A stretch of 7,249 nt of DNA from Planctomycetota bacterium (GCA_018897395.1 JAHIKV010000179.1:1-7249), one strand, 5' to 3'. Shown: positions 1 to 3,823, counted from the stretch's first letter. Translations and numbers: made by a program. The notes: generated from the sequence alone by a model not told the origin.

Positions 1-60
1 CTCGGGCGCGGATAGATCATGGACGTTCTCGGCGTAGACTTCTTGAGCAGTGGTTACCAT
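1..60 (-). CDS. Putative small antitoxin, N-terminal 20 residues (partial)
   Basis: The minus strand has an ATG at 60-58 that opens a frame reading MVTTAQEVYAENVHDLSAPE up to the window edge. A strong ribosome binding site, AAGGAGG at 75-69, sits 8 nt upstream and decides the start. A 'TTAQEVYAENVxxL' opening is common in small antitoxin-like proteins encoded ahead of PIN or RelE-type toxins, but only 20 residues are visible, so this is a family guess. A TATAAT box about 115 nt upstream lies in a promoter repeat that also occurs at 3688-3743 ahead of another two-gene unit, which supports a real expressed gene. It could equally be another short regulator; the partner gene would lie outside the window. 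Confidence 0.65.
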   Translation of the reverse strand, partial: MVTTAQEVYAENVHDLSAPE

Positions 61-175
61 CGCGAATGCCTCCTTCTACAACACCTCATCATACCGCACT
101 TCGGCCCACGAAACCAATCCCCCTGTCCGAGCCACGCATAGTAACTGCGCACAACAAACACGCATTTACACTTCT

Positions 176-215
176 ATTATAGTACGTTATAGTACGGATC
201 CACTTCACTCGTCCA
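176..215 (-). promoter_or_regulatory. Promoter with doubled -10 box, upstream of the left-edge gene
   Basis: Reading the minus strand, TGGACG (215-210) is followed after 18 nt by TATAAC (191-186) and then, after GTAC, by TATAAT (181-176). The TACTATAA motif is thus duplicated in tandem, and either hexamer could act as the -10. The same layout, with one -10 box, occurs at 3688-3717. The 5' untranslated region to the ATG at 60 would be about 110 nt. Assigned from consensus matches only. Confidence 0.5.
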
Positions 216-241
216 GTAGGGTTAAATCGCTGAAAATTCTC
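187..241 (-). repeat. 55-bp promoter repeat, copy 1
   Basis: This stretch matches 3689-3743 at 51 of 55 positions in the same orientation and without gaps. It contains a GGATCC site, the putative -35 region and an upstream block reading GTTAAATCGCTGAAAATTCTC on the plus strand. Weaker similarity continues a few bases further (cgcgcaaag against cacgtaaaa). Both copies stand upstream of minus-strand small genes, so the repeat is best explained as a promoter/control segment that was duplicated or carried along with its gene unit. Confidence 0.75.
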
Positions 242-263
242 GCGCAAAGGCGCAAAGAACGAC

Positions 264-292
264 AAAAAAAGAGCCGCCCGTGTGGGAGGCCC
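264..292 (-). terminator. Intrinsic terminator downstream of palindrome copy 1
   Basis: On the minus strand GGGCCTCCC-acac-GGGCGGCTC forms a GC-rich stem with one G-T pair and one mismatch, followed directly by seven T. It closes the unit formed by the genes at 478-970, the PEP-CTERM tail and the palindrome. Near-identical terminators recur at 1834-1861, 2713-2744 and 5298-5326. Confidence 0.75.
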
Positions 293-324
293 TTCGTTTG
301 GCTCTCGGTTTGTAGTTGTTTACG

Positions 325-383
325 GTTGGGGTGGCAGTTGTACTGCCACCCCGCAGGGGCGACAGTGCAACCGTCGCCCCAAC
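325..383. repeat. 59-bp double-hairpin palindrome, copy 1
   Basis: The element starts GTTGGGG, ends CCCCAAC and holds two perfect or near-perfect hairpins separated by GCA. The first is an 11-bp stem, GGGGTGGCAGT with ACTGCCACCCC, around the loop TGT. The second pairs GGGGCGACAGT with ACCGTCGCCCC and carries one mismatch in this copy. The two halves are inverted copies of each other, so the element is a nested palindrome like head-to-head REP/BIME units. Full copies also lie at 1877-1935, 2777-2835, 6098-6156 and in the array from 6996. It follows the stop codon of a PEP-CTERM tail (minus strand) after GCGATTTC. Confidence 0.92.
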
Positions 384-391
384 GAAATCGC

Positions 392-451
392 TCAGCGGGC
401 GATGAGGTCGTGGATCGCCTGGCGGTTTTCGGGCGACCAGGGCTGCCGGCC
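392..451 (-). pseudogene. Orphan PEP-CTERM C-terminal tail, copy 1
   Basis: The minus strand encodes GRQPWSPENRQAIHDLIAR followed by TGA (394-392), with no body upstream except a short Gly/Ser/Arg-rich run (RRI) just before it. The same peptide, with synonymous and conservative changes, occurs at 1962-2021 and 2844-2903, and a shorter version at 6165-6203. At 2844 it follows an arginine cluster and a hydrophobic segment typical of a PEP-CTERM sorting signal, which identifies the source. It begins 26 nt beyond the stop codon of the gene at 478-798 and lacks its own start, so it is a relic rather than a gene. Confidence 0.7.
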
Positions 452-477
452 GATCCGCCGCCCGCTGCCGCCTGAGC

Positions 478-798
478 TTATTCGATGTCTATCCGGTAGC
501 TCACCATCCAGAGTTCCACCTGCTCTACCTTCGTTTTCCAGCGGGCCTTGAATTCCTTCATCCAGTTCCGGTTTTCATCGGAGTCGGGGATGTCCACAAC
601 GAGCCGGACCAAATTGTCCCGATAAGTTATGCCGCCGTGTCGCCAGTGCCCCTCGACCTTTTGTGTCTCATAGCTAGCCGCGCCGAATTGATCGACGACT
701 TCCAAGACGGCGTCGGCCAGCCACTCCGGCGGCACTTCCCGCCCGTCATTGAACTGCAACGGGAGCAGAACCTCGAACCGCCGCCAATTGCTGCTCAT
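478..798 (-). CDS. Hypothetical protein, second gene of an overlapping pair
   Basis: This encodes 106 residues, MSSNWRRFEVLLPLQFNDG to the C-terminus, ending TAA. I recognise the type as a conserved small hypothetical protein but cannot assign a function. It is soluble in appearance: no signal peptide or membrane segment, an N-terminal strand-like stretch (residues 8-15), an 'LVRLVVDIPDSDENRNWMKEFKARWK' style region from about 63 to 88 rich in charged residues, and an aromatic C-terminus. The ATG at 798 lies inside the upstream gene, giving a 53-bp overlap in a different frame, so the two are probably translationally coupled. The size, pairing and neighbourhood suggest a TA-like module, but that is inference from context. 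A PEP-CTERM tail, palindrome and terminator follow directly. Confidence 0.72.
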   Translation of the reverse strand: MSSNWRRFEVLLPLQFNDGREVPPEWLADAVLEVVDQFGAASYETQKVEGHWRHGGITYRDNLVRLVVDIPDSDENRNWMKEFKARWKTKVEQVELWMVSYRIDIE

Positions 799-970
799 AG
801 GTCGCCTTGCCCTTGACGGTGAAGGGAATACTCTGGTCGCCGAGCGCCTCGAGAGCGGCCTCCGGGACCAAATGTTCTCCCGACTTCAACACATGGCCGG
901 AAAAACGCCCTAGCAAGAAAGCCAAGGCCCGCTTCTCTGTGGCACGATCGGGGAATGTGATTGCAATCAT
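746..970 (-). CDS. Small hypothetical protein, first gene of an overlapping pair
   Basis: This encodes 74 residues starting MIAITFPDRATEKRALAFLL, with no signal peptide or membrane segment. The ATG is at 970 and the stop TGA at 748-746. No clear Shine-Dalgarno precedes the start, but a good promoter (TTGACA, 16 nt, TAGAAT) stands about 40-60 nt upstream. The product has the proportions of an antitoxin: an N-terminal strand, a basic helix around residues 10-23, and a 'TVKGKATYEQ' segment near 51-60. I know similar pairs only as conserved hypothetical proteins; no reaction or partner can be named. The 53-bp overlap with the downstream gene means the two must evolve together. Confidence 0.7.
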   Translation of the reverse strand: MIAITFPDRATEKRALAFLLGRFSGHVLKSGEHLVPEAALEALGDQSIPFTVKGKATYEQQLAAVRGSAPVAVQ

Positions 971-1006
971 GTGCCGGACGCCTGTATTACGATAAGCCCT
1001 ATTTTA

Positions 1007-1034
1007 ATTCTACTGCTCCGCAATACGCTGTCAA
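1007..1034 (-). promoter_or_regulatory. Promoter of the two-gene unit 478-970
   Basis: On the minus strand a perfect TTGACA (1034-1029) is followed after 16 nt by TAGAAT (1012-1007), five of six matches to the -10 consensus. Transcription would start near 1000, leaving a leader of about 30 nt before the ATG at 970. No operator-like palindrome was noticed here. Confidence 0.6.
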
Positions 1035-1114
1035 CGTTAAGTCAGTCTTGGCAGCCGCCGTCGGCGTGGGGCACCGGGCTGGGATGCCGCCAAGAGAGGG
1101 GGAAGCGGCGAATC

Positions 1115-1226
1115 CTACCCAGCGAAAAAGGCCGCCGAAACCGGCGGCCCTGGAACAGTCTGCGAACGCCAAACCCTCATCCCCAGCCAACTCCCCGCAC
1201 CGAGCAGACCAAACAATCACCGTGGG
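1115..1226 (-). pseudogene. PEP-CTERM sorting-domain relic, frameshifted and 5'-truncated
   Basis: The minus strand reads PTVIVW and then, after what looks like a 2-nt deletion, LGAGSWLGMRVW followed by RSQ, ending at TAG (1117-1115). The intact domain at 5351-5467 reads SVLVWCLLGAGSWLGMRVW, so the match is unambiguous. No arginine cluster follows, and no PEP triplet remains because the similarity stops at the REP-like element beginning at 1227. The fragment carries its own terminator at 1125-1150. It lies downstream of the ParE relic and antitoxin, in the same position that PEP-CTERM tails hold after the other cassettes. Confidence 0.7.
1125..1150 (-). terminator. Intrinsic terminator at the PEP-CTERM relic
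   Basis: On the minus strand GGCCGCCG-gttt-CGGCGGCC is an 8-bp perfect GC stem followed by TTTTT. It overlaps the reading frame of the PEP-CTERM relic. It probably ends transcripts coming from the antitoxin/ParE-relic unit at 1448-1687. Between here and the promoter at 1034 I see only an imperfect inverted repeat (1047-1055 with 1086-1094) and no gene. Confidence 0.7.
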
Positions 1227-1341
1227 TGGGGTCAGACCGTGATTAGTGATTAGCGGCCATCGGTTTTCTCTGCCTGCATCGCTCTTGTCCGCTAATCACT
1301 AATCACGGTCTGACCCCAAAGAGACGGACCCCAAAGAGACG
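1227..1341. repeat. REP-like long hairpin plus a 15-bp tandem duplication
   Basis: Positions 1227-1256 and 1289-1318 are a perfect 30-bp inverted repeat beginning TGGGGTCAGACCGTG, with a 32-nt loop. The unit GACCCCAAAGAGACG then occurs twice in perfect tandem (1312-1326, 1327-1341). GGGGTCAG-type ends resemble palindromes mobilised by REP-associated tyrosine transposases of the IS200/IS605 group; the cognate transposase is not in this window. Gene relics end at both borders: a PEP-CTERM fragment at 1226 and a ParE fragment at 1341. The element is therefore likely an insertion or deletion junction. Confidence 0.82.
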
Positions 1342-1451
1342 CATCGATTTGGTTCCCCGCCGCAGTGACGGCGGACCGATCATTTGCGTCTAGCCAAATT
1401 GCGGCCAGGTCGTTTTCGGCGTCGGGCGACCAGAGAACCGTGGTACCTCAT
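1341..1451 (-). pseudogene. ParE/RelE-type toxin relic, frameshifted and truncated
   Basis: The ATG at 1451-1449 overlaps the antitoxin stop in an ATGA, the usual TA coupling. It reads MRYH and then goes out of frame. One base on, in the next frame, the minus strand reads VLWSPDAENDLAAIWLDAND and continues RSAVTAAGNQIDA, which is the N-terminal helical region of a ParE/RelE-family toxin. A single extra G after the CAC codon explains the shift. Similarity ends at the tandem repeat at 1341, so roughly the C-terminal 60% of a normal 90-100 residue toxin, including the catalytic or target-contact strands, is missing. No functional toxin can be made. Confidence 0.78.
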
Positions 1452-1687
1452 TTGTCGGCGAGATCCTTCCAAATTTCCGCCAACGGGCGGCCGCCTGGAA
1501 CCTGCTGGCGACGGGCCAATTCCTCGTCGCCGAAAGGAGAGCGAAGTGGGCGTTGCCGGCCACCCCCGCGCACGGCAGCCGTGGGGTGAAAGTAGCCCGA
1601 GGTGCGGCCCTGTCCGTCGCGTATCTCAACCGGCTCCTGAATTTCGCGGAGCTTGCTGCTGAGCTGGTCGTCAACAAGGACTTTCAT
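1448..1687 (-). CDS. Antitoxin of a ParDE/RelBE-type module, toxin lost
   Basis: This encodes 79 residues beginning MKVLVDDQLSSKLREIQEPVEIRD. The 'LxxKLxxIxEPVEIRDxxGRxxGYFxP' pattern (about residues 9-35) is a recurrent antitoxin arrangement in which a short N-terminal domain is followed by a Pro/Gly-rich linker. The C-terminal 'EELARRQQVPGGRPLAEIWKDL' (residues 56-76) would be the toxin-binding helix. The stop overlaps the ATG of the ParE relic by 4 bp, and the two share one promoter (1739-1767). Leader length is about 45 nt with only a weak AAGG motif. With the toxin broken, the gene is an orphan antitoxin that could still bind DNA or neutralise a related toxin elsewhere; that is inference. 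Confidence 0.72.
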   Translation of the reverse strand: MKVLVDDQLSSKLREIQEPVEIRDGQGRTSGYFHPTAAVRGGGRQRPLRSPFGDEELARRQQVPGGRPLAEIWKDLADK

Positions 1688-1731
1688 TTCACTCGCCTTG
1701 CAGAAAAGGAACCTTCTGGAAGCCTCTTCCC

Positions 1732-1767
1732 CTATTATATTATAGCCGATTTGCCGTGCGCTTGCCA
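1732..1767 (-). promoter_or_regulatory. Promoter with near-palindromic AT-rich -10 region for the antitoxin
   Basis: TATAAT (minus strand, 1744-1739) is preceded after 17 nt by TGGCAA (1767-1762), a weak -35. The -10 sits in the near-palindrome CTATTATATTATAG (1732-1745), in which six of seven base pairs match. The arrangement resembles 2652-2664, so an antitoxin could bind here to repress its own operon. Functional assignment is inferred. Confidence 0.5.
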
Positions 1768-1833
1768 GGGATGGACATTGGGGTTTTAGTCCAACTGCCA
1801 CCCCAGCAGGGTTGCCCACCAACTCTCGAGCGC

Positions 1834-1861
1834 AAAAAAGGGCCGCCCGCGTGGGCGGCCC
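1834..1861 (-). terminator. Intrinsic terminator of the BrnT-like/XRE unit
   Basis: On the minus strand GGGCCGCCC-acgc-GGGCGGCCC is a perfect 9-bp stem followed by six T. It lies just beyond palindrome copy 2 and closes the 2034-2629 operon. Between it and the promoter at 1767 there is a short palindrome relic at about 1794-1811 (ACTGCCACCCC, one extra base, GCAGGG) and no gene. Confidence 0.85.
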
Positions 1862-1876
1862 GGGATTGGTCAAGCC

Positions 1877-1953
1877 GTTGGGGTGGCAGTTGTACTGCCA
1901 CCCCGCAGGGGCGACAGTTCAACTGTCGCCCCAACAAATGACGTCGCCCCAAC
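1877..1953. repeat. 59-bp double-hairpin palindrome, copy 2, plus a partial copy
   Basis: The full element is 1877-1935, with both 11-bp stems intact except that the second loop reads TCA rather than GCA, which shifts one base. After AAATGA a second fragment, CGTCGCCCCAAC (1942-1953), repeats the end of the element and joins the usual GAAATCGCTCAGCGGG. The partial copy looks like the remnant of a tandem duplication of the kind still complete at 6996-7249. Confidence 0.88.
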
Positions 1954-1961
1954 GAAATCGC

Positions 1962-2021
1962 TCAGCGGGTGATGATCTCGTGGATTGCCTGACGGTTCTC
2001 CGCCGACCACGGCTGTCGGCC
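1962..2021 (-). pseudogene. Orphan PEP-CTERM C-terminal tail, copy 2
   Basis: The minus strand encodes GRQPWSAENRQAIHEIITR and TGA (1964-1962). Against copy 1 (392-451) many differences are synonymous (CGA/CGG, CCG/CCC, GAG/GAA, CGT/CGC, GCA/GCG) and the amino-acid changes are few. The copies therefore diverged while still part of coding genes. It starts only 12 nt past the stop of the XRE gene and has no start codon of its own. Confidence 0.7.
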
Positions 2022-2033
2022 GCCGATTCACGG

Positions 2034-2387
2034 TCACCTGAAGTTCACCACGACTTCCTTCCCGAGGGCTTCCGCATAACGGGTCAGAGTCACCACCGTT
2101 GGATTCAACTCGGCCTCGTTTTCCAGCCGTGAGAGGGCCGTTCGACCGATGCCGGTCCTTTTCTCCACGTCGGATAGGCTCAGCCCTTGGGCCTGCCGCT
2201 CGCGTTTCAGGGCCTTCATGGCCTCGTGGACCGCCGCGTTAACCTTCTTGCGGGCGGCCTTAATGCGGCGGGCCTTGGCAAGAATGTCCTCTTTTCGGCT
2301 CTCGGCGGCTTGGTTGGCCCGGTCCCAACGTTGCCGTTCCTCGGCGGTTAGCTCGCGATGAATGCGTTTTGCTCGTCGTTTTGCCAT
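2034..2387 (-). CDS. XRE-family helix-turn-helix antitoxin
   Basis: This encodes 117 residues. The first half (1-60) is highly charged and Lys/Arg/Ala-rich, probably one or two long helices that contact the toxin or DNA. Residues about 57-113 form an XRE/Cro-type helix-turn-helix: RERQAQGLSLSDVEKRTGIG, then ALSRLENEAELNPTVVTLTR, ending in YAEALGKEVVVNFR. The start ATG (2387) has GGAGG 7 nt upstream and lies 2 nt after the stop of the upstream gene, so the two are one operon. In toxin-first operons of this type the HTH protein neutralises the toxin and represses the promoter. A PEP-CTERM tail, palindrome and terminator follow. Confidence 0.85.
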   Translation of the reverse strand: MAKRRAKRIHRELTAEERQRWDRANQAAESRKEDILAKARRIKAARKKVNAAVHEAMKALKRERQAQGLSLSDVEKRTGIGRTALSRLENEAELNPTVVTLTRYAEALGKEVVVNFR

Positions 2388-2389
2388 CC

Positions 2390-2629
2390 TCAGTCCTCCA
2401 CTTCAAAAGCCGTGACAGGCAGCACCGTCGTGTCGTCGAGTAACTCATAGACACAAGCGATAAACCTGCCAGTCGATGTCTCGCCGAACGCGATTGTTCG
2501 GTCGGACGACTGACTTTGATCCGCCTCGTCCGGATCGCACACTACCTCTTCAAACTCGTCGGGGGTGACGCCGTGTTGAGCCAGGTACTCCTCGATCCGG
2601 TCATTCCAAATGAAATAGTAGAAAGGCAC
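2390..2629 (-). CDS. BrnT-like (RelE-fold) toxin candidate
   Basis: This encodes 79 residues from a GTG start at 2629; GGGAG 7 nt upstream decides it. The sequence follows the layout of BrnT/DUF4258-type small toxins: FIWNDRIEEYLAQHGVTPDEF near the N-terminus (aromatic-W-x-D, then HGV followed by an acidic helix), CDPD at 31-34, a DRTIAFGETSTGRFIACVY strand pair at 43-61, and a final strand VLPVTAFEV. BrnT proteins are RelE-fold ribonucleases; residues here differ enough that activity is not assured. The toxin-first order with an XRE protein 2 nt downstream fits a HigBA-like TA operon. A promoter with a palindromic -10 region lies upstream. Confidence 0.7.
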   Translation of the reverse strand: MPFYYFIWNDRIEEYLAQHGVTPDEFEEVVCDPDEADQSQSSDRTIAFGETSTGRFIACVYELLDDTTVLPVTAFEVED

Positions 2630-2651
2630 GAACCATCTCCCAAGGCGTTGC

Positions 2652-2684
2652 GTTATATTATAACATCCGGGAGACGGCAGTCAA
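2652..2684 (-). promoter_or_regulatory. Promoter and palindromic operator of the BrnT-like/XRE operon
   Basis: On the minus strand TTGACT (2684-2679) is followed after 16 nt by TATAAT (2662-2657). The -10 is embedded in GTTATA-t-TATAAC (2652-2664), a perfect 6+6 inverted repeat that is a natural binding site for the XRE antitoxin and would block RNA polymerase. The leader to the GTG is about 20 nt. Repressor binding is inferred from position and symmetry. Confidence 0.65.
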
Positions 2685-2712
2685 GAAAAGTCGTTTCGGG
2701 CGTTTCGGGCGG

Positions 2713-2744
2713 AAAAGAAAAGGGCCGCCCGACGTGGACGGCCC
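2713..2744 (-). terminator. Intrinsic terminator downstream of palindrome copy 3
   Basis: On the minus strand GGGCCGTCC-acgtc-GGGCGGCCC forms a 9-bp stem with one T-G pair and is followed by TTTTCTTTT. It closes the retropepsin unit (3001-3632). It lies only about 30 nt upstream of the next promoter (2684) and insulates the two operons. Confidence 0.78.
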
Positions 2745-2776
2745 GGTGATCGGCTCTCGGTTTGTAGTTGTTTACG

Positions 2777-2835
2777 GTTGGGGTGGCAGTTGCACTGCCA
2801 CCCCGCGGGGGCGACAGTGCAACTGTCGCCCCAAC
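2777..2835. repeat. 59-bp double-hairpin palindrome, copy 3
   Basis: Both stems are perfect, with loop TGC in the first hairpin and GCA in the second; the linker is GCG instead of GCA. It sits in a longer direct repeat: 2753-2871 matches 301-419 at about 116 of 119 positions. It follows the PEP-CTERM tail stop (minus strand) after GCGATTTC, as in copies 1 and 4. Confidence 0.92.
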
Positions 2836-2843
2836 GAAATCGC

Positions 2844-2996
2844 TCAGCGGGCGATGAGGTCGTGGATCGCCGTGCGGTTTTCATCCGCCCAGGGCTGCCG
2901 GCCGACCGGCACCCGCCGCCGCCGACAGACTCTCATCCCCAACCAGTTCCCCGCACCAAGCAGGCACCACCCGGCCGCAACCGTTTCACCATACGC
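2844..2996 (-). pseudogene. PEP-CTERM C-terminal domain relic with full tail
   Basis: The minus strand reads AAGWCLLGAGNWLGMRVC, then RRRR, then VPV and GRQPWADENRTAIHDLIAR with TGA at 2846-2844. This is a hydrophobic segment, an arginine cluster and a C-terminal extension, the architecture of a PEP-CTERM sorting domain. The PEP triplet itself and all upstream protein are gone: the retropepsin gene stops at 3001, a few bases away. This copy links the orphan tails elsewhere in the window to PEP-CTERM proteins, because here tail and sorting signal are in one frame. Confidence 0.8.
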
Positions 2997-3000
2997 CAAG

Positions 3001-3411
3001 CTACGGCTGTGATTTGGGCGCGACTTCAAAATCGAGTCGCGACCGGTAGAAGCACACGTCAAACTCCATAAAGAAATTCGTCTGTCCAAGAATCAGCGGG
3101 ACATCGCTCCTCTTGACCCACGCGAACGCCAGTCTCACCAGCGGCAGGTCACCGATCTGAGCCATAGCAAACAGGGGGATTGCCGGTTCGCTGCCAAGGG
3201 CGCCGGCTAAGCGGATGTTGGCTTTCCGATCGTCCCAGACGGCGCCAAGTTGGGCGCCTACTTCGTAAGGCAGTACGTTGACGGTCGCCCCGCTGTCCAC
3301 CAACCCAACCACGTCTACCACCTGGACACCGCTGCGAAGAACCAGGGGTACGCGCGGCAGGCTGTCCGATTCGTCTTGTGCCGGACCAGTTGTGGAGTAC
3401 CTGAATCGCAT
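3001..3411 (-). CDS. Retropepsin-like aspartyl protease
   Basis: This encodes 136 residues. LVDSGATVNVLPYEVG (residues 37-52) holds the DSGA active-site motif (D39) of retropepsin-like aspartyl proteases, and DVPLILGQTNFF (103-114) matches the ILGxxxF strand and helix that close the same fold. One DSGA per chain means the enzyme would act as a homodimer. There is no signal peptide or membrane segment, so it should be cytosolic. The ATG lies 5 nt after the stop of the 71-residue gene upstream, which makes a two-gene operon with TA-like spacing. The substrate is unknown; the small partner could be substrate, inhibitor or adaptor. A PEP-CTERM relic, palindrome and terminator follow. Confidence 0.82.
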   Translation of the reverse strand: MRFRYSTTGPAQDESDSLPRVPLVLRSGVQVVDVVGLVDSGATVNVLPYEVGAQLGAVWDDRKANIRLAGALGSEPAIPLFAMAQIGDLPLVRLAFAWVKRSDVPLILGQTNFFMEFDVCFYRSRLDFEVAPKSQP

Positions 3412-3416
3412 GGGCC

Positions 3417-3632
3417 TCAGCCGGGATTGGCCTCGCCAACTTTTGCCGCGGCCAACAATGCGCCGGCCGCCCCATACGTGGCGTACGGGGTCGGCAGATA
3501 GTACACCTTATGCGGCACGAGAGGCGAGATGTCCTCGCCTGAATCGAGTTCTTCGGCCAAAAGGCGAATCAGCCTGAGCTTATCCACGGCCGGCAATTGT
3601 TGGACTGTGGGAACCAACTCGGCTAAAGTCAT
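3417..3632 (-). CDS. Small partner protein of the retropepsin-like protease
   Basis: This encodes 71 residues starting MTLAELVPTVQQLPAVDKLR. GGAGG 8 nt upstream of the ATG (3632) supports the start. The first 30 residues are an amphipathic helical region, LxELVPTVQxLPxxDKLRLIRLLAEEL, similar in style to small antitoxins and adaptor proteins. A Pro/Tyr-rich segment (PHKVYYLPTPYATYG, 40-54) and an Ala-rich helix finish it. I recognise the pair (this protein plus a retropepsin-like protease) as a recurrent small-gene combination but know of no assigned function. Its promoter is a near copy of the one ahead of the left-edge gene. Confidence 0.72.
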   Translation of the reverse strand: MTLAELVPTVQQLPAVDKLRLIRLLAEELDSGEDISPLVPHKVYYLPTPYATYGAAGALLAAAKVGEANPG

Positions 3633-3687
3633 ACCTCGTCCCTCCTCGTGCGCGATGTCGGCCGGCGATCTGCTTCGCCCTTATTTT

Positions 3688-3717
3688 ATTATAGTACGGA
3701 TCCTCGTCACTTGTCCA
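3688..3717 (-). promoter_or_regulatory. Promoter of the retropepsin operon
   Basis: On the minus strand TGGACA (3717-3712) is followed after 18 nt by TATAAT (3693-3688). The leader to the ATG at 3632 would be about 50 nt. The layout equals that at 176-215, where the -10 motif is doubled. Confidence 0.58.
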
Positions 3718-3743
3718 GTAGGGGTAAATCGCTGAAAATTCTC
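3689..3743 (-). repeat. 55-bp promoter repeat, copy 2
   Basis: It matches 187-241 at 51 of 55 positions, without gaps and in the same orientation. The similarity stops shortly before the REP-like hairpin at 3754. See copy 1 for the shared parts. Confidence 0.75.
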
Positions 3744-3753
3744 ACGTAAAAGA

Positions 3754-3823
3754 AGTTGAAACGGGGACGCAGCTAGTTTTCACGCCCTAACCTGCCAAAA
3801 CTAGCTGCGTCCCCGTTCCAACT
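3754..3823. repeat. REP-like long hairpin, second family
   Basis: Positions 3754-3780 and 3797-3823 form an inverted repeat with 26 of 27 pairs matching (the inner 21 bp, AACGGGGACGCAGCTAGTTTT, are perfect) around a 16-nt loop. GGGGACGC-type hairpins resemble elements spread by REP-associated tyrosine transposases; no such gene is present here. A HAF-repeat relic begins exactly at the right border, so the element probably inserted into, or replaced part of, that gene. Confidence 0.82.

Noticed and set aside
325..383. Integron attC site (about 59 bp, GTT and AAC ends, palindromic)
   Set aside because: The outer ends are GTTGGGG and CCCCAAC, the opposite order to the attC boxes (RYYYAAC then GTTRRRY). 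The bottom-strand bulges of attC are absent, the element is symmetrical, and no integrase was found.
264..551. Short proteins read through the palindrome and tail (for example WQLYCHPAGATVQ-type frames)
   Set aside because: The same translation appears wherever the palindrome occurs, in several frames, without start signals or a ribosome binding site; it is a by-product of the repeat.
1047..1094. Imperfect inverted repeat CTTGGCAGC/GCCGCCAAG with a 30-nt loop
   Set aside because: The arms are only 9 bp with a mismatch and have no T-tract or recurrence in the window; too weak to annotate.
1794..1811. A further palindrome copy upstream of the 1834 terminator
   Set aside because: Only about 17 bases (ACTGCCACCCC, one inserted base, GCAGGG) match and no hairpin partner remains. 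It is noted as a relic, not counted as a copy.
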